From assembly GCF_023155855.1 (NCBI RefSeq), contig NZ_JAKNUT010000004.1:1-64000 (forward strand): DNA of 64,000 nucleotides, given 5' to 3'. This DNA comes from Microbacterium aoyamense (lineage in GTDB: Bacteria; Actinomycetota; Actinomycetes; Actinomycetales; Microbacteriaceae). The position numbers were made by a program, and so were the translations under genes. The notes beneath the pieces are model-generated. The model did no database searches and had not been told where the DNA came from. It worked only from the letters and a program-made list of their open reading frames with translations. Below are positions 47,865-57,458 of this stretch, in pieces; the first letter of the stretch is position 1; each line of letters starts with the position of its first letter.

Positions 47865-47886
47865 CTATACCGGCTGGACGGTATAG
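47865..47886. promoter_or_regulatory. TetR operator palindrome
   Basis: Perfect arms CTATACCG (47865-47872) and CGGTATAG (47879-47886) with a six-base spacer lie 40 bases upstream of the repressor gene and 33 upstream of the efflux gene start. Confidence 0.85.
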
Positions 47887-47918
47887 AAACGGTGCCGTTC
47901 AAGAACAGAGGCTGTGAG

Positions 47919-49454
47919 ATGACCACCGAGACGATCACCGACGCGATCCGCGCCGAGCAGGCCCACCGGGTCGGCTGGCGCGGCTGGGCGGCGCTCGTGG
48001 TGCTCATGCTGCCCGTGCTGCTCGTCTCGGTCGACAACACGGTGCTGAGCTTCGCCCTGCCCGCGATCGCCCTCGACCTCGAGCCGACGAGCGCGCAGCA
48101 GCTGTGGATCATCGACGCCTATCCGCTCGTGCTCGCGGGCCTGCTCGTCACGATGGGCACCCTCGGGGATCGCTTCGGCCGTCGCAGGATGCTGCTCATC
48201 GGCGCGACCGGCTTCGCCGCCGTCTCGGCCCTCGCGGCGTTCGCACCGAACGCCGAACTGCTGATCGCCGCCCGCGCGCTCATGGGGGTCTTCGGCGCCA
48301 TGCTCATGCCGTCGACGCTGTCGCTCCTGCGGTCGATCTTCACCGACCGCGACCAGCGGCGATTCGCGATCGCCGTGTGGGCGTCGATGTTCTCGGCCGG
48401 CGCCGCGCTGGGCCCGATCGTAGGCGGCATCCTGCTCGAGCACTTCGGCTGGGGCTCGGTCTTCCTCATGGCCGTGCCGGTGCTCGTTCCCCTGCTCGTG
48501 CTCGCACCGATCCTCGTGCCCGAGAGCCGCGACCCGAACCCGGGCCGGATCGACCCCGTCAGCATCGCCCTGTCGATGGGCACAATGATCCCGATCGTCT
48601 ACGCGATCAAGGAGCTCGCGGTGCACGGCGTCGCCTCGCTCGCGTGGCTGTGGTTCGCCGTCGGCATCGTCTTCGGCTGGCTGTTCGTCCGGCGTCAGCT
48701 GCGGGCGCAGACGCCCATGCTCGACATGCGGCTGTTCCGCAACGCGACCTTCAGCGGCGCCCTGCTGGTGAACCTCTTGAGCGTCGTCGGGCTCGTCGGC
48801 TTCCTCTTCTTCGTCGCGCAGCATCTGCAGCTCGTCGTGGGGCTGAGCCCGATGGTCGCCGGCTTCGCCCTCGTCCCCGGTCTCGCCGCGATGATCGCAT
48901 CGGGCCTCGTCGTCGTGCCGATCGCCAAACGCGTGCCGCCGCGGATCGTCGTGCCTGCGGCCCTCGCCTTCTCCGTGCTCGGCTACGTCGCCGTCGCGTT
49001 CGCCACGGGGCCTGAGAGCCTCGGTCTGCTCGTCGGCGCGTTCGTCTCGCTCGGCATCGGCATCGGCGCCGCCGAGACCGTGTCGAACGAACTGATCCTC
49101 GCGAGCGCCCCGCCCCAGAAGGCGGGCGCGGCCAGCGCCGTCTCCGAGACGGCGTACGAGCTGGGTGCCGTCCTCGGCACCGCGGTGCTCGGCGGCATCC
49201 TCACGGCCCTCTATCGCGCCAACCTCACGCTCCCCGCGGGGCTTCCCGCCGACGCGGCGCACGCGGCGGGCGAGACGCTCGCGGGTGCCGTGCACGCGGC
49301 GGACGAGATCGGCGGTTCGCTGGGCGACGCGGTGCGGGATGCCGCGGCTCATGCCTTCGACGCGGGTGTCGGCACGACGGCGCTCATCGGGGCAGGACTC
49401 GTGATCCTCGCCGCCGTCATCGCAGCGATGACCCTCGGCCGCGCGCGCCGCTGA
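47919..49454 (+). CDS. DHA2-family MFS drug efflux permease
   Basis: The 511-residue protein has 14 predicted membrane helices. DHA2 (QacA/EmrB) features are SVDNTVLSFALPAIALDL in helix 1, LWIIDAYPLVLAGLLVTMGTLGDRFGRRRML (motif A region) and GAALGPIVGGILLEHFGWGSVF (motif C). It exports cationic or hydrophobic compounds by proton antiport. The divergent TetR protein and the palindrome at 47865-47886 make drug-inducible control likely. Confidence 0.9.
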   Translation: MTTETITDAIRAEQAHRVGWRGWAALVVLMLPVLLVSVDNTVLSFALPAIALDLEPTSAQQLWIIDAYPLVLAGLLVTMGTLGDRFGRRRMLLIGATGFAAVSALAAFAPNAELLIAARALMGVFGAMLMPSTLSLLRSIFTDRDQRRFAIAVWASMFSAGAALGPIVGGILLEHFGWGSVFLMAVPVLVPLLVLAPILVPESRDPNPGRIDPVSIALSMGTMIPIVYAIKELAVHGVASLAWLWFAVGIVFGWLFVRRQLRAQTPMLDMRLFRNATFSGALLVNLLSVVGLVGFLFFVAQHLQLVVGLSPMVAGFALVPGLAAMIASGLVVVPIAKRVPPRIVVPAALAFSVLGYVAVAFATGPESLGLLVGAFVSLGIGIGAAETVSNELILASAPPQKAGAASAVSETAYELGAVLGTAVLGGILTALYRANLTLPAGLPADAAHAAGETLAGAVHAADEIGGSLGDAVRDAAAHAFDAGVGTTALIGAGLVILAAVIAAMTLGRARR

Positions 49455-50876
49455 TCACAGAACCGCGCGGTGCGCGGCGTGGTGAGGTGCGGATGCCTCG
49501 GGCATCGCTTCGGCGAGGATGGTCACCGCGCGCTCGATCGCGTCGGGCGTCGCGGTGATCGGCACGCGGATGTTGCGCTCGAATTCGCCACTCAGCCCGA
49601 ACCACGGGCCCGCTCCGATCAGCAGGCCGCGCGATCGTGCGGCGATCGTGAGCGCAGAGCTGACGGGCGTGTCCAGCCGCACCCAGGCGGCGACTCCGCC
49701 GTCGACGGAGTGGAGGTGCGCCGACGGAAGGTCACGCGTCAGCGAGGCTGCGAGCGTGTCGCGCGATGCCCGGTGCAGATCACGCCGATAGGCGATGATC
49801 GCATCGAGGTCCTCGAGCAGTTCGGAAGTGATCAGCTGTTCGAGGACGGCGGCTCCGAGGTCGAACGAGAACCGCGCCGCGACGAGGCGATCGATGATCG
49901 TGGTCGAGGCTCGGATCCAGCCCACGCGCAGCCCGCCCCACATCGTCTTGCTCGCCGACCCCACGCTGACGACGGTGCTTCCGGCCGTGTCGTACGCCGC
50001 GATCGGGATGGTCGACTCGAGCCGGTCGATGTCGAGCTCGGCCGTCGTCTCGTCGGACACGAGGATCGTGCCGTTCCGCGCCGCCGCGTCCACGACGGCG
50101 CCACGGACGGACGCGGACATGCTCCGACTCGTGGGATTGTGGAAGTCGGGCATCACGTACGCCAGAACCGGCAACGCTCGAGTCACCGAGCTCGCGAACT
50201 CCTCGGCATCCCACCCGTCTTCGCCGTCGACGATCGTGGGTATCAGTCGGGCGCCCGCAGCGCGAAAGGCGTCGTTGGAGTGCGGGTAGCCGGGAGTCTC
50301 GACGATGACTCGGTCGCCCGGGGCCAGAAACGTCCGGGCGATCAGCGAGACGGCGCTCGCGCTGCCACTCGTGACGAGGATGTTCTCGGGCGCAGTGGGC
50401 ACGCCGCGCGATGAGTACAGCGCGGCGAGCGTCTCGCGGAGCGTAGGGAGCCCTGACAGCTCGTACCCGTCGGTCGTGAGACGTGCGGGCAGTCGACGCA
50501 GCGCACGTTCTGCGGCCGCGTGCACCCCGGGCACCGCCGATGAGGTGGCGCGGCTGAGATCGAGCATGTCGCCCGCGCGGGGGATCGGCAGATCACCCGT
50601 GCGACCCGGGATCTCGATGACGCTCCCCGACCCCTGTCGACTGCGCACGTATCCGCTGGCCCGCAGGTCGGCGAGAGCGGAGTTCACCGTCGTACGGCTG
50701 ATGCCGAGGTGTTCGGCGAGCGCGCGCTCGGAGGGCAGACGCGCGCCGGCTTTGATGCGACCGTCGATCACCAGCAGCCGGATCCGCTCGGCAAGGGTTG
50801 AGTAGTCGCTCGCGGGACCACGCCATTCGCCCAAGAGCCCGGCGAGGTGGTGCATCGTGATCTGGTGCGACGTCAC
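49455..50876 (-). CDS. MocR-type regulator (GntR helix-turn-helix plus aminotransferase-like domain)
   Basis: The 473-residue protein has a GntR winged helix (residues about 25-90: LPSERALAEHLGISRTTVNSALADLR) fused to a type-I aminotransferase domain with PLP-lysine in SVGSASKTMWGGLRVGW. MocR proteins regulate vitamin B6, amino acid or other metabolism. The GTG at 50876 is chosen because TAAAGT (50888-50883) ends seven bases upstream, so the mRNA is leaderless. The palindrome 50893-50919 lies just upstream, over the -35 region, and is probably its own operator. Target genes are not evident: the divergent neighbour is a small lipoprotein gene. Confidence 0.88.
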   Translation of the reverse strand: MTSHQITMHHLAGLLGEWRGPASDYSTLAERIRLLVIDGRIKAGARLPSERALAEHLGISRTTVNSALADLRASGYVRSRQGSGSVIEIPGRTGDLPIPRAGDMLDLSRATSSAVPGVHAAAERALRRLPARLTTDGYELSGLPTLRETLAALYSSRGVPTAPENILVTSGSASAVSLIARTFLAPGDRVIVETPGYPHSNDAFRAAGARLIPTIVDGEDGWDAEEFASSVTRALPVLAYVMPDFHNPTSRSMSASVRGAVVDAAARNGTILVSDETTAELDIDRLESTIPIAAYDTAGSTVVSVGSASKTMWGGLRVGWIRASTTIIDRLVAARFSFDLGAAVLEQLITSELLEDLDAIIAYRRDLHRASRDTLAASLTRDLPSAHLHSVDGGVAAWVRLDTPVSSALTIAARSRGLLIGAGPWFGLSGEFERNIRVPITATPDAIERAVTILAEAMPEASAPHHAAHRAVL

Positions 50877-50892
50877 ACGACCACTTTACGAG

Positions 50893-50919
50893 AATTGGTC
50901 TCTGGATGGAAGACCAATT
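50893..50919. promoter_or_regulatory. Palindromic operator between MocR and lipoprotein genes
   Basis: Perfect arms AATTGGTCT (50893-50901) and AGACCAATT (50911-50919) are separated by nine bases. It lies between the MocR start and the lipoprotein start on the other strand. Confidence 0.75.
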
Positions 50920-50977
50920 GGCGAGGACGATGTGATCACTGATGAAGATCGGAAGACATCGAGAGAGGAGCTTCATC

Positions 50978-51283
50978 ATGTTCCACACCAATTCGCGGAA
51001 TCGCATGTCTGCTGTCGCCCTCATGGTCGTCGTCGGACTGGGGTCGTTGACCGCGTGTCAGACCCTCCCGAATCGCGGTGACCTGCCCGACCCGCAACCG
51101 GGGCCGGTCGTCGAGGGCGAGCGTGCAGGGCAGGGGGCGGCCCAGCACGGCGGACTCCCGGCCGACCGCATCGCGGAGGCGCTCGAGCGCCGCGCCGCCG
51201 AGCATCGGGCACTGTCGGAGCGGTTCGCGGGCGTTCCCGCCGACCGCATCGAGGAGCAGCTCGCGCGCGAGCGCGACGAGTGA
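50978..51283 (+). CDS. Small exported lipoprotein
   Basis: The 101-residue product has a signal peptide (RMSAVALMVVVGLGSLTAC) with lipobox GSLTAC and a short acidic, charged-helix mature part containing two copies of PADRI (LPADRIAEAL.., VPADRIEEQL..). AGGAG lies upstream of ATG 50978; an earlier ATG at 50942 would put 12 basic residues first. The divergent MocR palindrome suggests co-regulation. Function unknown. Confidence 0.7.
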   Translation: MFHTNSRNRMSAVALMVVVGLGSLTACQTLPNRGDLPDPQPGPVVEGERAGQGAAQHGGLPADRIAEALERRAAEHRALSERFAGVPADRIEEQLARERDE

Positions 51284-51371
51284 GACGCGCTACCAGTGGA
51301 GGGCGGGGCGGGAATCCGCGCCCGCCCTCCACCGCGTTCGGACGGGTGGCGGCCGCCGGTAGGCTGGCGGG

Positions 51372-52424
51372 ATGCCGCGTGTCGTGAAGCTCGCCGTCAT
51401 CCCCGGAGACGGCATCGGTCCCGAAGTCATCGCCGAAGCAGAGAAGGTGTTGGATGCCGCGACCGCCGGCCTCGACATCCGCTTCGACAAGACGCACTTC
51501 TCGCTCGGCGCGACCCGGTTCCTCGAGACGGGTGAGACGCTCACGGATGCGGACCTCGCAGCGATCGCGGGCCACGACGCCATCCTGCTCGGCGCCGTCG
51601 GCGGCGTCCCCGGCGACCCGCGCCTGAAGGACGCGAACATCGAGCGCGGGCTCCTGCTGAAGCTCCGATTCGAACTCGACCACTACGTCAACCTGCGGCC
51701 CTCGAAGCTCTATCCGGGCGTGCCCGGCCCGCTCGCCGAGCCCGGCGACATCGACTTCGTCGTCGTGCGCGAGGGCACGGAGGGCCCGTACGTGGGCAAC
51801 GGCGGATCGATCCGCCGCGGCACGCCGCACGAAGTCGCCAACGAGACGTCGGTCAACACCGCGTACGGCATCGAGCGCGTCGTCCGCTACGCCTTCGCAC
51901 TCGCCGAGAAGCGTCGCAAGAAGCTGACCCTCGTGCACAAAACGAACGTGCTCGTACACGCGGGCGGCATGTGGAAGCGGATCGTGGATGCCGCGGCATC
52001 CGAGTACCCGGATGTCGCCGTAGACTATCTGCACGTCGACGCGGCAACCATCTTCCTGGTCACGAACCCGGGCCGCTTCGATGTGATCGTCACCGACAAC
52101 CTCTTCGGCGACATCCTCACGGACCTGGCAGGCGCCGTCACCGGTGGCATCGGCCTCGCCGCTTCGGGCAACATCAACCCCGACGGCACGTTCCCTTCGA
52201 TGTTCGAGCCCGTGCACGGGTCGGCGCCCGACATCGCAGGACAGCAGATCGCCGACCCGACGGCCGCGATCCTCTCCACCGCCCTCCTGCTCGATCACCT
52301 CGGGCTCCCCGGCGAAGCACACCGCGTCACCACCGCGGTGGAAGCCGACATCGCGGGCCGCGACGGCTCCGCACGCACGACGGCCGAGATCGGTGACGCG
52401 ATCGCGACGCGGCTTCAGGCGTAA
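51372..52424 (+). CDS. leuB: 3-Isopropylmalate dehydrogenase
   Basis: The 350-residue enzyme oxidatively decarboxylates isopropylmalate in leucine synthesis. Motifs: [29 protein letters not shown], and the C-terminal [28 protein letters not shown] with GSAPDIAGQ (NAD loop). TAGGCT (51360-51365) ends seven bases before ATG 51372, a leaderless start. It is followed 31 bases later by ilvE. The words GGATGCC and GGCATCC form a 16-base palindrome inside the gene at 51986-52001. Confidence 0.96.
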   Translation: MPRVVKLAVIPGDGIGPEVIAEAEKVLDAATAGLDIRFDKTHFSLGATRFLETGETLTDADLAAIAGHDAILLGAVGGVPGDPRLKDANIERGLLLKLRFELDHYVNLRPSKLYPGVPGPLAEPGDIDFVVVREGTEGPYVGNGGSIRRGTPHEVANETSVNTAYGIERVVRYAFALAEKRRKKLTLVHKTNVLVHAGGMWKRIVDAAASEYPDVAVDYLHVDAATIFLVTNPGRFDVIVTDNLFGDILTDLAGAVTGGIGLAASGNINPDGTFPSMFEPVHGSAPDIAGQQIADPTAAILSTALLLDHLGLPGEAHRVTTAVEADIAGRDGSARTTAEIGDAIATRLQA

Positions 52425-52455
52425 CCTTTGACGCATCAGACCCACAGGACGTGAC

Positions 52456-53562
52456 ATGACCCTCATCGATTCCGACCCCGACACGGGACTCGCTCCGCTG
52501 CAGTTCGCGGTGACGAAGAACCTCAACGCCAAGACGACCGCTCAGCGCGACGAGATCCTTCAGAGCCCGGGCTTCGGCACCAACTTCACCGACCACATGG
52601 TCGACATCTGCTGGTCGGTGAACGGCGGCTGGCACCGCCCGCGCGTGCAGCCCTACGGCCCGCTCTCGCTCGACCCCGCTGCAGCGGTGCTGCACTACGG
52701 TCAGGAGATCTTCGAGGGCATCAAGGCCTATCGCCATGCGGACGGTTCGGTCCACACCTTCCGTCCCGACCAGAACGGCCGCCGTCTGCAGCGCTCCGCT
52801 CGACGACTCGCGCTGCCCGAGCTGCCCGTGTCGTACTTCATCCAGTCGCTGCGCGAACTCATCGCCGTCGACGGGGCCTGGGTGCCGACCGGTGCCGATC
52901 AGAGCCTCTACTTCCGACCCTTCATGTTCGCGAAGGAGGCGTTCCTCGGCGTGCGCCCCGCACACAAGGTCGCCTACTACGTCATCGCGTCCCCGGCCGG
53001 CGCGTACTTCAAGGGTGGCGTGAAGCCGGTATCGATCTGGCTGAGCGAGGACTACTCGCGCGCGGGCAAGGGCGGCACGGGTGCGGCCAAGACCGGCGGG
53101 AACTACGCGGCCTCCCTCCTGCCGCAGTCCGAGGCGTACGAGAACGAGTGCGACCAGGTCGTCTTCCTCGACCAGGACCGCAACGTCGAGGAGCTCGGCG
53201 GGATGAACGTCGTGTTCGTCTACAAGGACGGCACACTCGTGACGCCCGAGTCGCCGTCGATCCTCGAGGGCATCACGCGGGACTCGATCCTGCAGCTCGC
53301 GAAGGACCGCGGGCACAAGGTCGAGGGCCGCAGCGTCTCGCTCGACGAGTGGCGGCGGGGGGTCGCATCCGGCGACATCGTCGAGGTGTTCGCGTGCGGC
53401 ACGGCCGCCGTCGTCACCCCGATCGGCGAGCTCAAGGGCCGCGACTTCTTCGATGAGCAGCCCATCGGCGAACTCGCGCTCTCGCTGCGCGAAGAGCTCA
53501 CCGACATCCAGTACGGGCGCCGCGAGGACAAGCACGGCTGGCTCGTCCGCCTCGACGGCTGA
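52456..53562 (+). CDS. ilvE: Branched-chain amino acid aminotransferase
   Basis: The 368-residue class IV PLP enzyme transfers amino groups between branched-chain amino acids and 2-oxoglutarate. Motifs: VLHYGQEIFEGIKAYRH, FRPFMFAKEAFLGVRP, KTGGNYAASLLPQSEAYENECDQVVFLD with the PLP lysine in the preceding region, and GGMNVVFVYKDG. It probably shares an operon with leuB, which lies 31 bases upstream, completing leucine/valine/isoleucine end steps. Confidence 0.95.
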   Translation: MTLIDSDPDTGLAPLQFAVTKNLNAKTTAQRDEILQSPGFGTNFTDHMVDICWSVNGGWHRPRVQPYGPLSLDPAAAVLHYGQEIFEGIKAYRHADGSVHTFRPDQNGRRLQRSARRLALPELPVSYFIQSLRELIAVDGAWVPTGADQSLYFRPFMFAKEAFLGVRPAHKVAYYVIASPAGAYFKGGVKPVSIWLSEDYSRAGKGGTGAAKTGGNYAASLLPQSEAYENECDQVVFLDQDRNVEELGGMNVVFVYKDGTLVTPESPSILEGITRDSILQLAKDRGHKVEGRSVSLDEWRRGVASGDIVEVFACGTAAVVTPIGELKGRDFFDEQPIGELALSLREELTDIQYGRREDKHGWLVRLDG

Positions 53563-53648
53563 GCCACGCGAGAGGCATGACCGTTTTCGGACGGTGGATG
53601 CCTTCCGCCGGCCGGTGTGCGGATGCCAGGGCTGGATAGGCTGAACGG

Positions 53649-54419
53649 GTGAGGATCGTACGCTTCAGCCACCAGGACGCCATCCGCTACGGCATCGTCG
53701 ACGAGGGCGAGCTCGTCGTCCTCAGCGGCGACCCGATGTTCGCGGGTTTCGACACGACGGGCGAGCGTGTGCCGATCGGTGACGTGGCGCTGCTGGCCCC
53801 CGTCATCCCGCGCTCGAAGGTCGTGTGCGTCGGCCGCAACTACCGCGACCACGCGGCCGAGCTCGGCAACGACGTGCCGACGGCGCCCATGCTGTTCTTC
53901 AAGCCCAACACGACAGTCGTGGGCCCGGGCGACGCCGTCGTCCTGCCGAAGCACTCGGACTTCATCAGCTTCGAGGGCGAGCTCGCCGCCGTCATCGGCC
54001 GCATCGCGAAGAACGTCTCGGCCGAGGACGCCCTCGACTACGTGTTCGGCTACACGATCGGCAACGACCTCACGGCGCGTGACTGGCAGATGTCCGACGG
54101 GCAGTGGGCGCGTGCGAAGGGATTCGACACGTCGTGCCCGCTCGGCCCGGGCATCGAGACCGAGTTCGATGTGACGGGGGATGCCGTCATCACGACACGC
54201 CTCAACGGTGAGATCCGCCAGCAGGGGCCGATCAGCGACATGATCTTCTCGCTCGGCGAGATCATCGAGTACGCCTCGGCGGCGTTCACCCTCCTGCCGG
54301 GGGACGTCATCCTCACGGGCACCCCCGCCGGCGTCGGCCAGATCGTCGCAGGCGATGTGGTCGAGGTCGAGATCACGGGACTCGGTATCCTCCGCAACAC
54401 CGCACGCGCTTCCGGATGA
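53649..54419 (+). CDS. Fumarylacetoacetate-hydrolase family protein
   Basis: The 256-residue protein has the FAH fold motifs VGRNYRDHAAELGND, MLFFKPNTTVVGPGDAV, ISFEGELAAVIGRIA (metal-binding E.E) and GYTIGNDLTARDWQMSDGQ. Family members cleave C-C bonds of acylpyruvates or tautomerise oxaloacetate and dioxo acids; which one cannot be told. GTG 53649 is preceded by TAGGCT (53637-53642) ending seven bases upstream, so the mRNA is leaderless. Its stop overlaps the MFS start as ATGA. Confidence 0.9.
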   Translation: MRIVRFSHQDAIRYGIVDEGELVVLSGDPMFAGFDTTGERVPIGDVALLAPVIPRSKVVCVGRNYRDHAAELGNDVPTAPMLFFKPNTTVVGPGDAVVLPKHSDFISFEGELAAVIGRIAKNVSAEDALDYVFGYTIGNDLTARDWQMSDGQWARAKGFDTSCPLGPGIETEFDVTGDAVITTRLNGEIRQQGPISDMIFSLGEIIEYASAAFTLLPGDVILTGTPAGVGQIVAGDVVEVEITGLGILRNTARASG

Positions 54420-55663
54420 GCTCCGCCCCGCTCGACATCACCCGCATCCAGCGTCGCACCGTCTGGGTGCTGTCGATCGGGCAGGTTCTCGGGGGCATCG
54501 CCTTCGGCGCGACGCTCTCGCTCGGCGCCGTGCTCGCGGCCGAGATCTCGGGCGATGAGTCGTTCTCGGGGCTCGCGGCGGCGGCGGTCACGTTCGGCAC
54601 CGCCGCGATCGCCGTCCCGCTGGCGGCGCTCGCCCGCCGATTCGGACGACGCGTCGCGCTCACGACCGGCATGGCAGCGGCGCTCGTCGGCGTCGTGCTC
54701 GTCGTCACGGCGATCGGAATGCGATCGTTCCCGCTGCTGCTCGTCTCGTTCCTGCTCATCGGGGGCGGTCAGGCGGCGAACCTGCAGACGAGGTTCGCCG
54801 CGGCGGACCTCGCGACCGACGCCACGCGCGGCCGAGACCTGTCGATCGTCGTGTGGGCCACGACGATCGGCGCCGTGCTCGGACCGAATCTCACGGGACC
54901 CGGCGAGATCGTCGGCGATGCGGTCGGGATGCCGCCGCTCAGCGGCCCCTACCTGTTCACGATCGTCGGCCAGCTGCTCGCGATCGCGCTGTACCTGTTC
55001 CTGCTGCGCCCCGACCCCCTCGTGCTCGCGCAGCGCGTCGTCGCCGACCGCGCGAACGCCGGCCCGAAGGGCGGCGCCATCGCGAAGGCCGACCGTCCGG
55101 TCGCGGCGCGCTACGCGATCTTCGCGATCGCCGCGGCCCACGGGGTCATGGTGTCGGTCATGGCGATGACCCCGGTGCATCTGCTCCACCACGGTGCCGA
55201 TCTCGCGATCATCGGCCTCACCCTGAGCCTGCACATCGCCGGCATGTACGCCCTCGCCCCGGTCTTCGGCATCCTGGCCGACCGGCTCGGGCGCGTGTCG
55301 ACGATCCTGGTGGGCCAGGGACTGCTCGTCGCCGCGCTTCTGACCGCCTCGTTCGGGCAGGAGTCGAACACGGCCGTCACCGTCGGTCTCGTGCTGCTCG
55401 GTCTCGGGTGGAGCGCGACGACCGTCTCCGGTTCCGCTCTTCTGACCGAGGCTTCTTCGGAGGAGCGACGCACACGCAGGCAGGGCCTCAGTGACTTCAC
55501 GATGAGCATGGTGGCCGGTGTCGGTGCGATCCTCGCCGGAGTCGTGCTCGGCTGGATCGGCTACGGCGGTCTGGCGCTCACGGTCGGCGTGCTCGTCGTC
55601 GCCGTCGCCGCGTCGTCGCCTCTCGGGCGGCGGGCCGCGGCATCCGCGTCGGTAGAATCGTGA
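54416..55663 (+). CDS. MFS transporter
   Basis: The 415-residue protein has 12 predicted membrane helices and the MFS signature [15 protein letters not shown] after helix 2. Intermediate loops include a charged cytoplasmic loop ([20 protein letters not shown]). A second conserved motif is [16 protein letters not shown]. Substrate unknown. It is translationally coupled to the FAH-family gene (ATGA), which suggests it may move a related metabolite. The gltX -10 box lies within its last codons. Confidence 0.88.
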   Translation: MSSAPLDITRIQRRTVWVLSIGQVLGGIAFGATLSLGAVLAAEISGDESFSGLAAAAVTFGTAAIAVPLAALARRFGRRVALTTGMAAALVGVVLVVTAIGMRSFPLLLVSFLLIGGGQAANLQTRFAAADLATDATRGRDLSIVVWATTIGAVLGPNLTGPGEIVGDAVGMPPLSGPYLFTIVGQLLAIALYLFLLRPDPLVLAQRVVADRANAGPKGGAIAKADRPVAARYAIFAIAAAHGVMVSVMAMTPVHLLHHGADLAIIGLTLSLHIAGMYALAPVFGILADRLGRVSTILVGQGLLVAALLTASFGQESNTAVTVGLVLLGLGWSATTVSGSALLTEASSEERRTRRQGLSDFTMSMVAGVGAILAGVVLGWIGYGGLALTVGVLVVAVAASSPLGRRAAASASVES

Positions 55664-55665
55664 GG

Positions 55666-57180
55666 ATGCCTTCTTCACCCGATCCCCGCACCACGACCGC
55701 CAGCGGCACCGACGTCCGCGTGCGGTTCTGCCCCTCGCCGACGGGTCTTCCGCACGTCGGAATGGTCCGCACGGCCCTCTACAACTGGGCGTACGCACGT
55801 CACACGGGCGGCAAGATGATCTTCCGCGTCGAGGACACGGATGCCGCACGCGACAGCGAGGAGTCGTATCGACAGCTCGTCGACGCGCTCACGTGGCTCG
55901 AGATCGACTGGGACGAGGGCGTCGAGAAGGGCGGTCCGCACGAGCCGTACCGGCAGTCCCAGCGCGGTGAGATCTACGCCGGCGTGCTCCAGAAGCTGAT
56001 CGAGGCCGGTGCCGTCTACGAGTCGTACTCGACGGCCGAAGAGATCGACGCGCGCAACGAGGCGGCCGGTCGCGCGAAGCAGCTGGGCTACGACAACTTC
56101 GACCGTACGCTGACCGACGAGCAGAAGGCCGCGTTCCGTGCCGAGGGGCGCGAGCCCGCATGGCGCGTGCGGGTACCCGAGCACGATGTCACCTATGTCG
56201 ACCTCATCCGCGGCGAGGTGACGTTCCCCGCCGGTTCGTTCCCCGACTTCGTGGTGGTGCGCGCGGGCGGGCAGCCGCTCTACACGTTCACGAACCCCGT
56301 CGACGATGCCCTCATGGGCATCACCCACGTCATCCGCGGCGAAGACCTCATGCCCTCGACGGCACGCCAGCTGGCGCTGTACGCCGCGCTCGTCGACGCG
56401 GGCGTGACGGACTTCATGCCGCGCTTCGGCCACATGCCGCTCGTGCTCGGCGAGACGGGCAACAAGAAGCTGTCGAAGCGCGACCCGCAGGCGGATCTCT
56501 TCCTGCAGCGCGAGAAGGGCTTCATCCACGAGGGCCTGCTCAACTACCTCGCGCTCCTCGGCTGGTCGATCGGTCCTGACCGCGACATCTTCTCGCTCGA
56601 GGAGTTCACCGCGGCCTTCGACATCGTGAACGTCAACCCGAACCCGGCGCGCTTCGACCAGAAGAAGGCCGAATCGATCAACGGCGACCACATCCGGATG
56701 CTCTCGCCCGAAGACTTCGCCGCGCGCATCGTCCCTTACCTGCGTGCGGGAGGTGTCGTGGGGGAGGAGCTGACCACTGAGCAGAGCGCGCTCGTCGCGG
56801 CAGCCGCCCCGCTCGTCCAGGAGCGCGTGCAGCTGCTCGGCGAGGTCCCCGGAATGCTGGGGTTCCTCTTCACCGACGAGCTGACGTACGCCGACGACGC
56901 CCTGGCCTCGCTGCCGGCGAACGCGGGCGAGGTGCTGGTCGCGTCGGTCGGTGCCCTCGAGCTCGTGCCCGAGTCGGAGTTCACCGCCGCCGCTGTTCAG
57001 GAGGCCTTGTCGGCGGCGCTGATCGAGGGGCTGGCGCTCAAGCCCCGCGTCGCCTACGGACCACCGCGTGTCGCGATCAGCGGGCGACGGATCTCGCCTC
57101 CGCTCTTCGAGTCGATGGAGCTGCTCGGCAAGGCCGAATCCATCCGTCGTCTGGGCGCGCTCGTGACCCGCGTGGGCTGA
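55666..57180 (+). CDS. gltX: Glutamyl-tRNA synthetase
   Basis: The 504-residue class I synthetase has the HIGH-type motif [19 protein letters not shown], and the KMSKS-type motif [12 protein letters not shown] 55666 is selected: TAGAAT (55653-55658) puts the transcript start within one base, so a GTG six bases earlier is less likely. In actinobacteria without a glutaminyl synthetase this enzyme also charges tRNA-Gln with Glu for later amidation; the tRNA-Gln gene lies about 80 bases downstream. Confidence 0.96.
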   Translation: MPSSPDPRTTTASGTDVRVRFCPSPTGLPHVGMVRTALYNWAYARHTGGKMIFRVEDTDAARDSEESYRQLVDALTWLEIDWDEGVEKGGPHEPYRQSQRGEIYAGVLQKLIEAGAVYESYSTAEEIDARNEAAGRAKQLGYDNFDRTLTDEQKAAFRAEGREPAWRVRVPEHDVTYVDLIRGEVTFPAGSFPDFVVVRAGGQPLYTFTNPVDDALMGITHVIRGEDLMPSTARQLALYAALVDAGVTDFMPRFGHMPLVLGETGNKKLSKRDPQADLFLQREKGFIHEGLLNYLALLGWSIGPDRDIFSLEEFTAAFDIVNVNPNPARFDQKKAESINGDHIRMLSPEDFAARIVPYLRAGGVVGEELTTEQSALVAAAAPLVQERVQLLGEVPGMLGFLFTDELTYADDALASLPANAGEVLVASVGALELVPESEFTAAAVQEALSAALIEGLALKPRVAYGPPRVAISGRRISPPLFESMELLGKAESIRRLGALVTRVG

Positions 57181-57258
57181 TCCGCGCGACACGCCGGTTT
57201 GGCCTCGCCGCCGAAGTCGACTAAGCTTGATCTTCGGCACGGCTTCGGTCGAGGCCAT

Positions 57259-57330
57259 TGGGGTATGGTGTAATTGGCAACACGGAGGTTTCTGGTACCT
57301 TTGTTCTTGGTTCGAGTCCAGGTACCCCAG
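57259..57330 (+). tRNA. tRNA-Gln (CTG)
   Basis: The 72-base sequence starts TGGGGTA and ends TACCCCA plus discriminator G. The anticodon stem-loop is GAGGT-TTCTGGT-ACCTT with anticodon CTG at positions 34-36. D-arm GGTGTAATTGGCAACAC and T-arm GGTTCGAGTCC are normal. CCA is not encoded. Confidence 0.93.
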
Positions 57331-57335
57331 CTCGA

Positions 57336-57363
57336 AAAAACCCCCGGTCATCCGGGGGTTTTT
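57336..57363 (+). terminator. Intrinsic terminator after tRNA-Gln
   Basis: CCCCCGG-tcat-CCGGGGG with an A-run before and TTTTT after (57336-57363) is a classic hairpin terminator for gltX/tRNA-Gln, six bases past the tRNA. Confidence 0.9.
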
Positions 57364-57458
57364 CGTTTGCCTGCGACCGTGTGCCACCCTTGTTCCGAGG
57401 CATGACGACGGGGCGCAGACCGGATGCTCCAGCCCACGCCCCTCGGCATGTCGTGCGG

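Noticed and set aside
52327..53535. A 402-residue minus-strand frame opposite ilvE
   Set aside because: ilvE motifs are intact on the plus strand; the reverse frame has no family signal.
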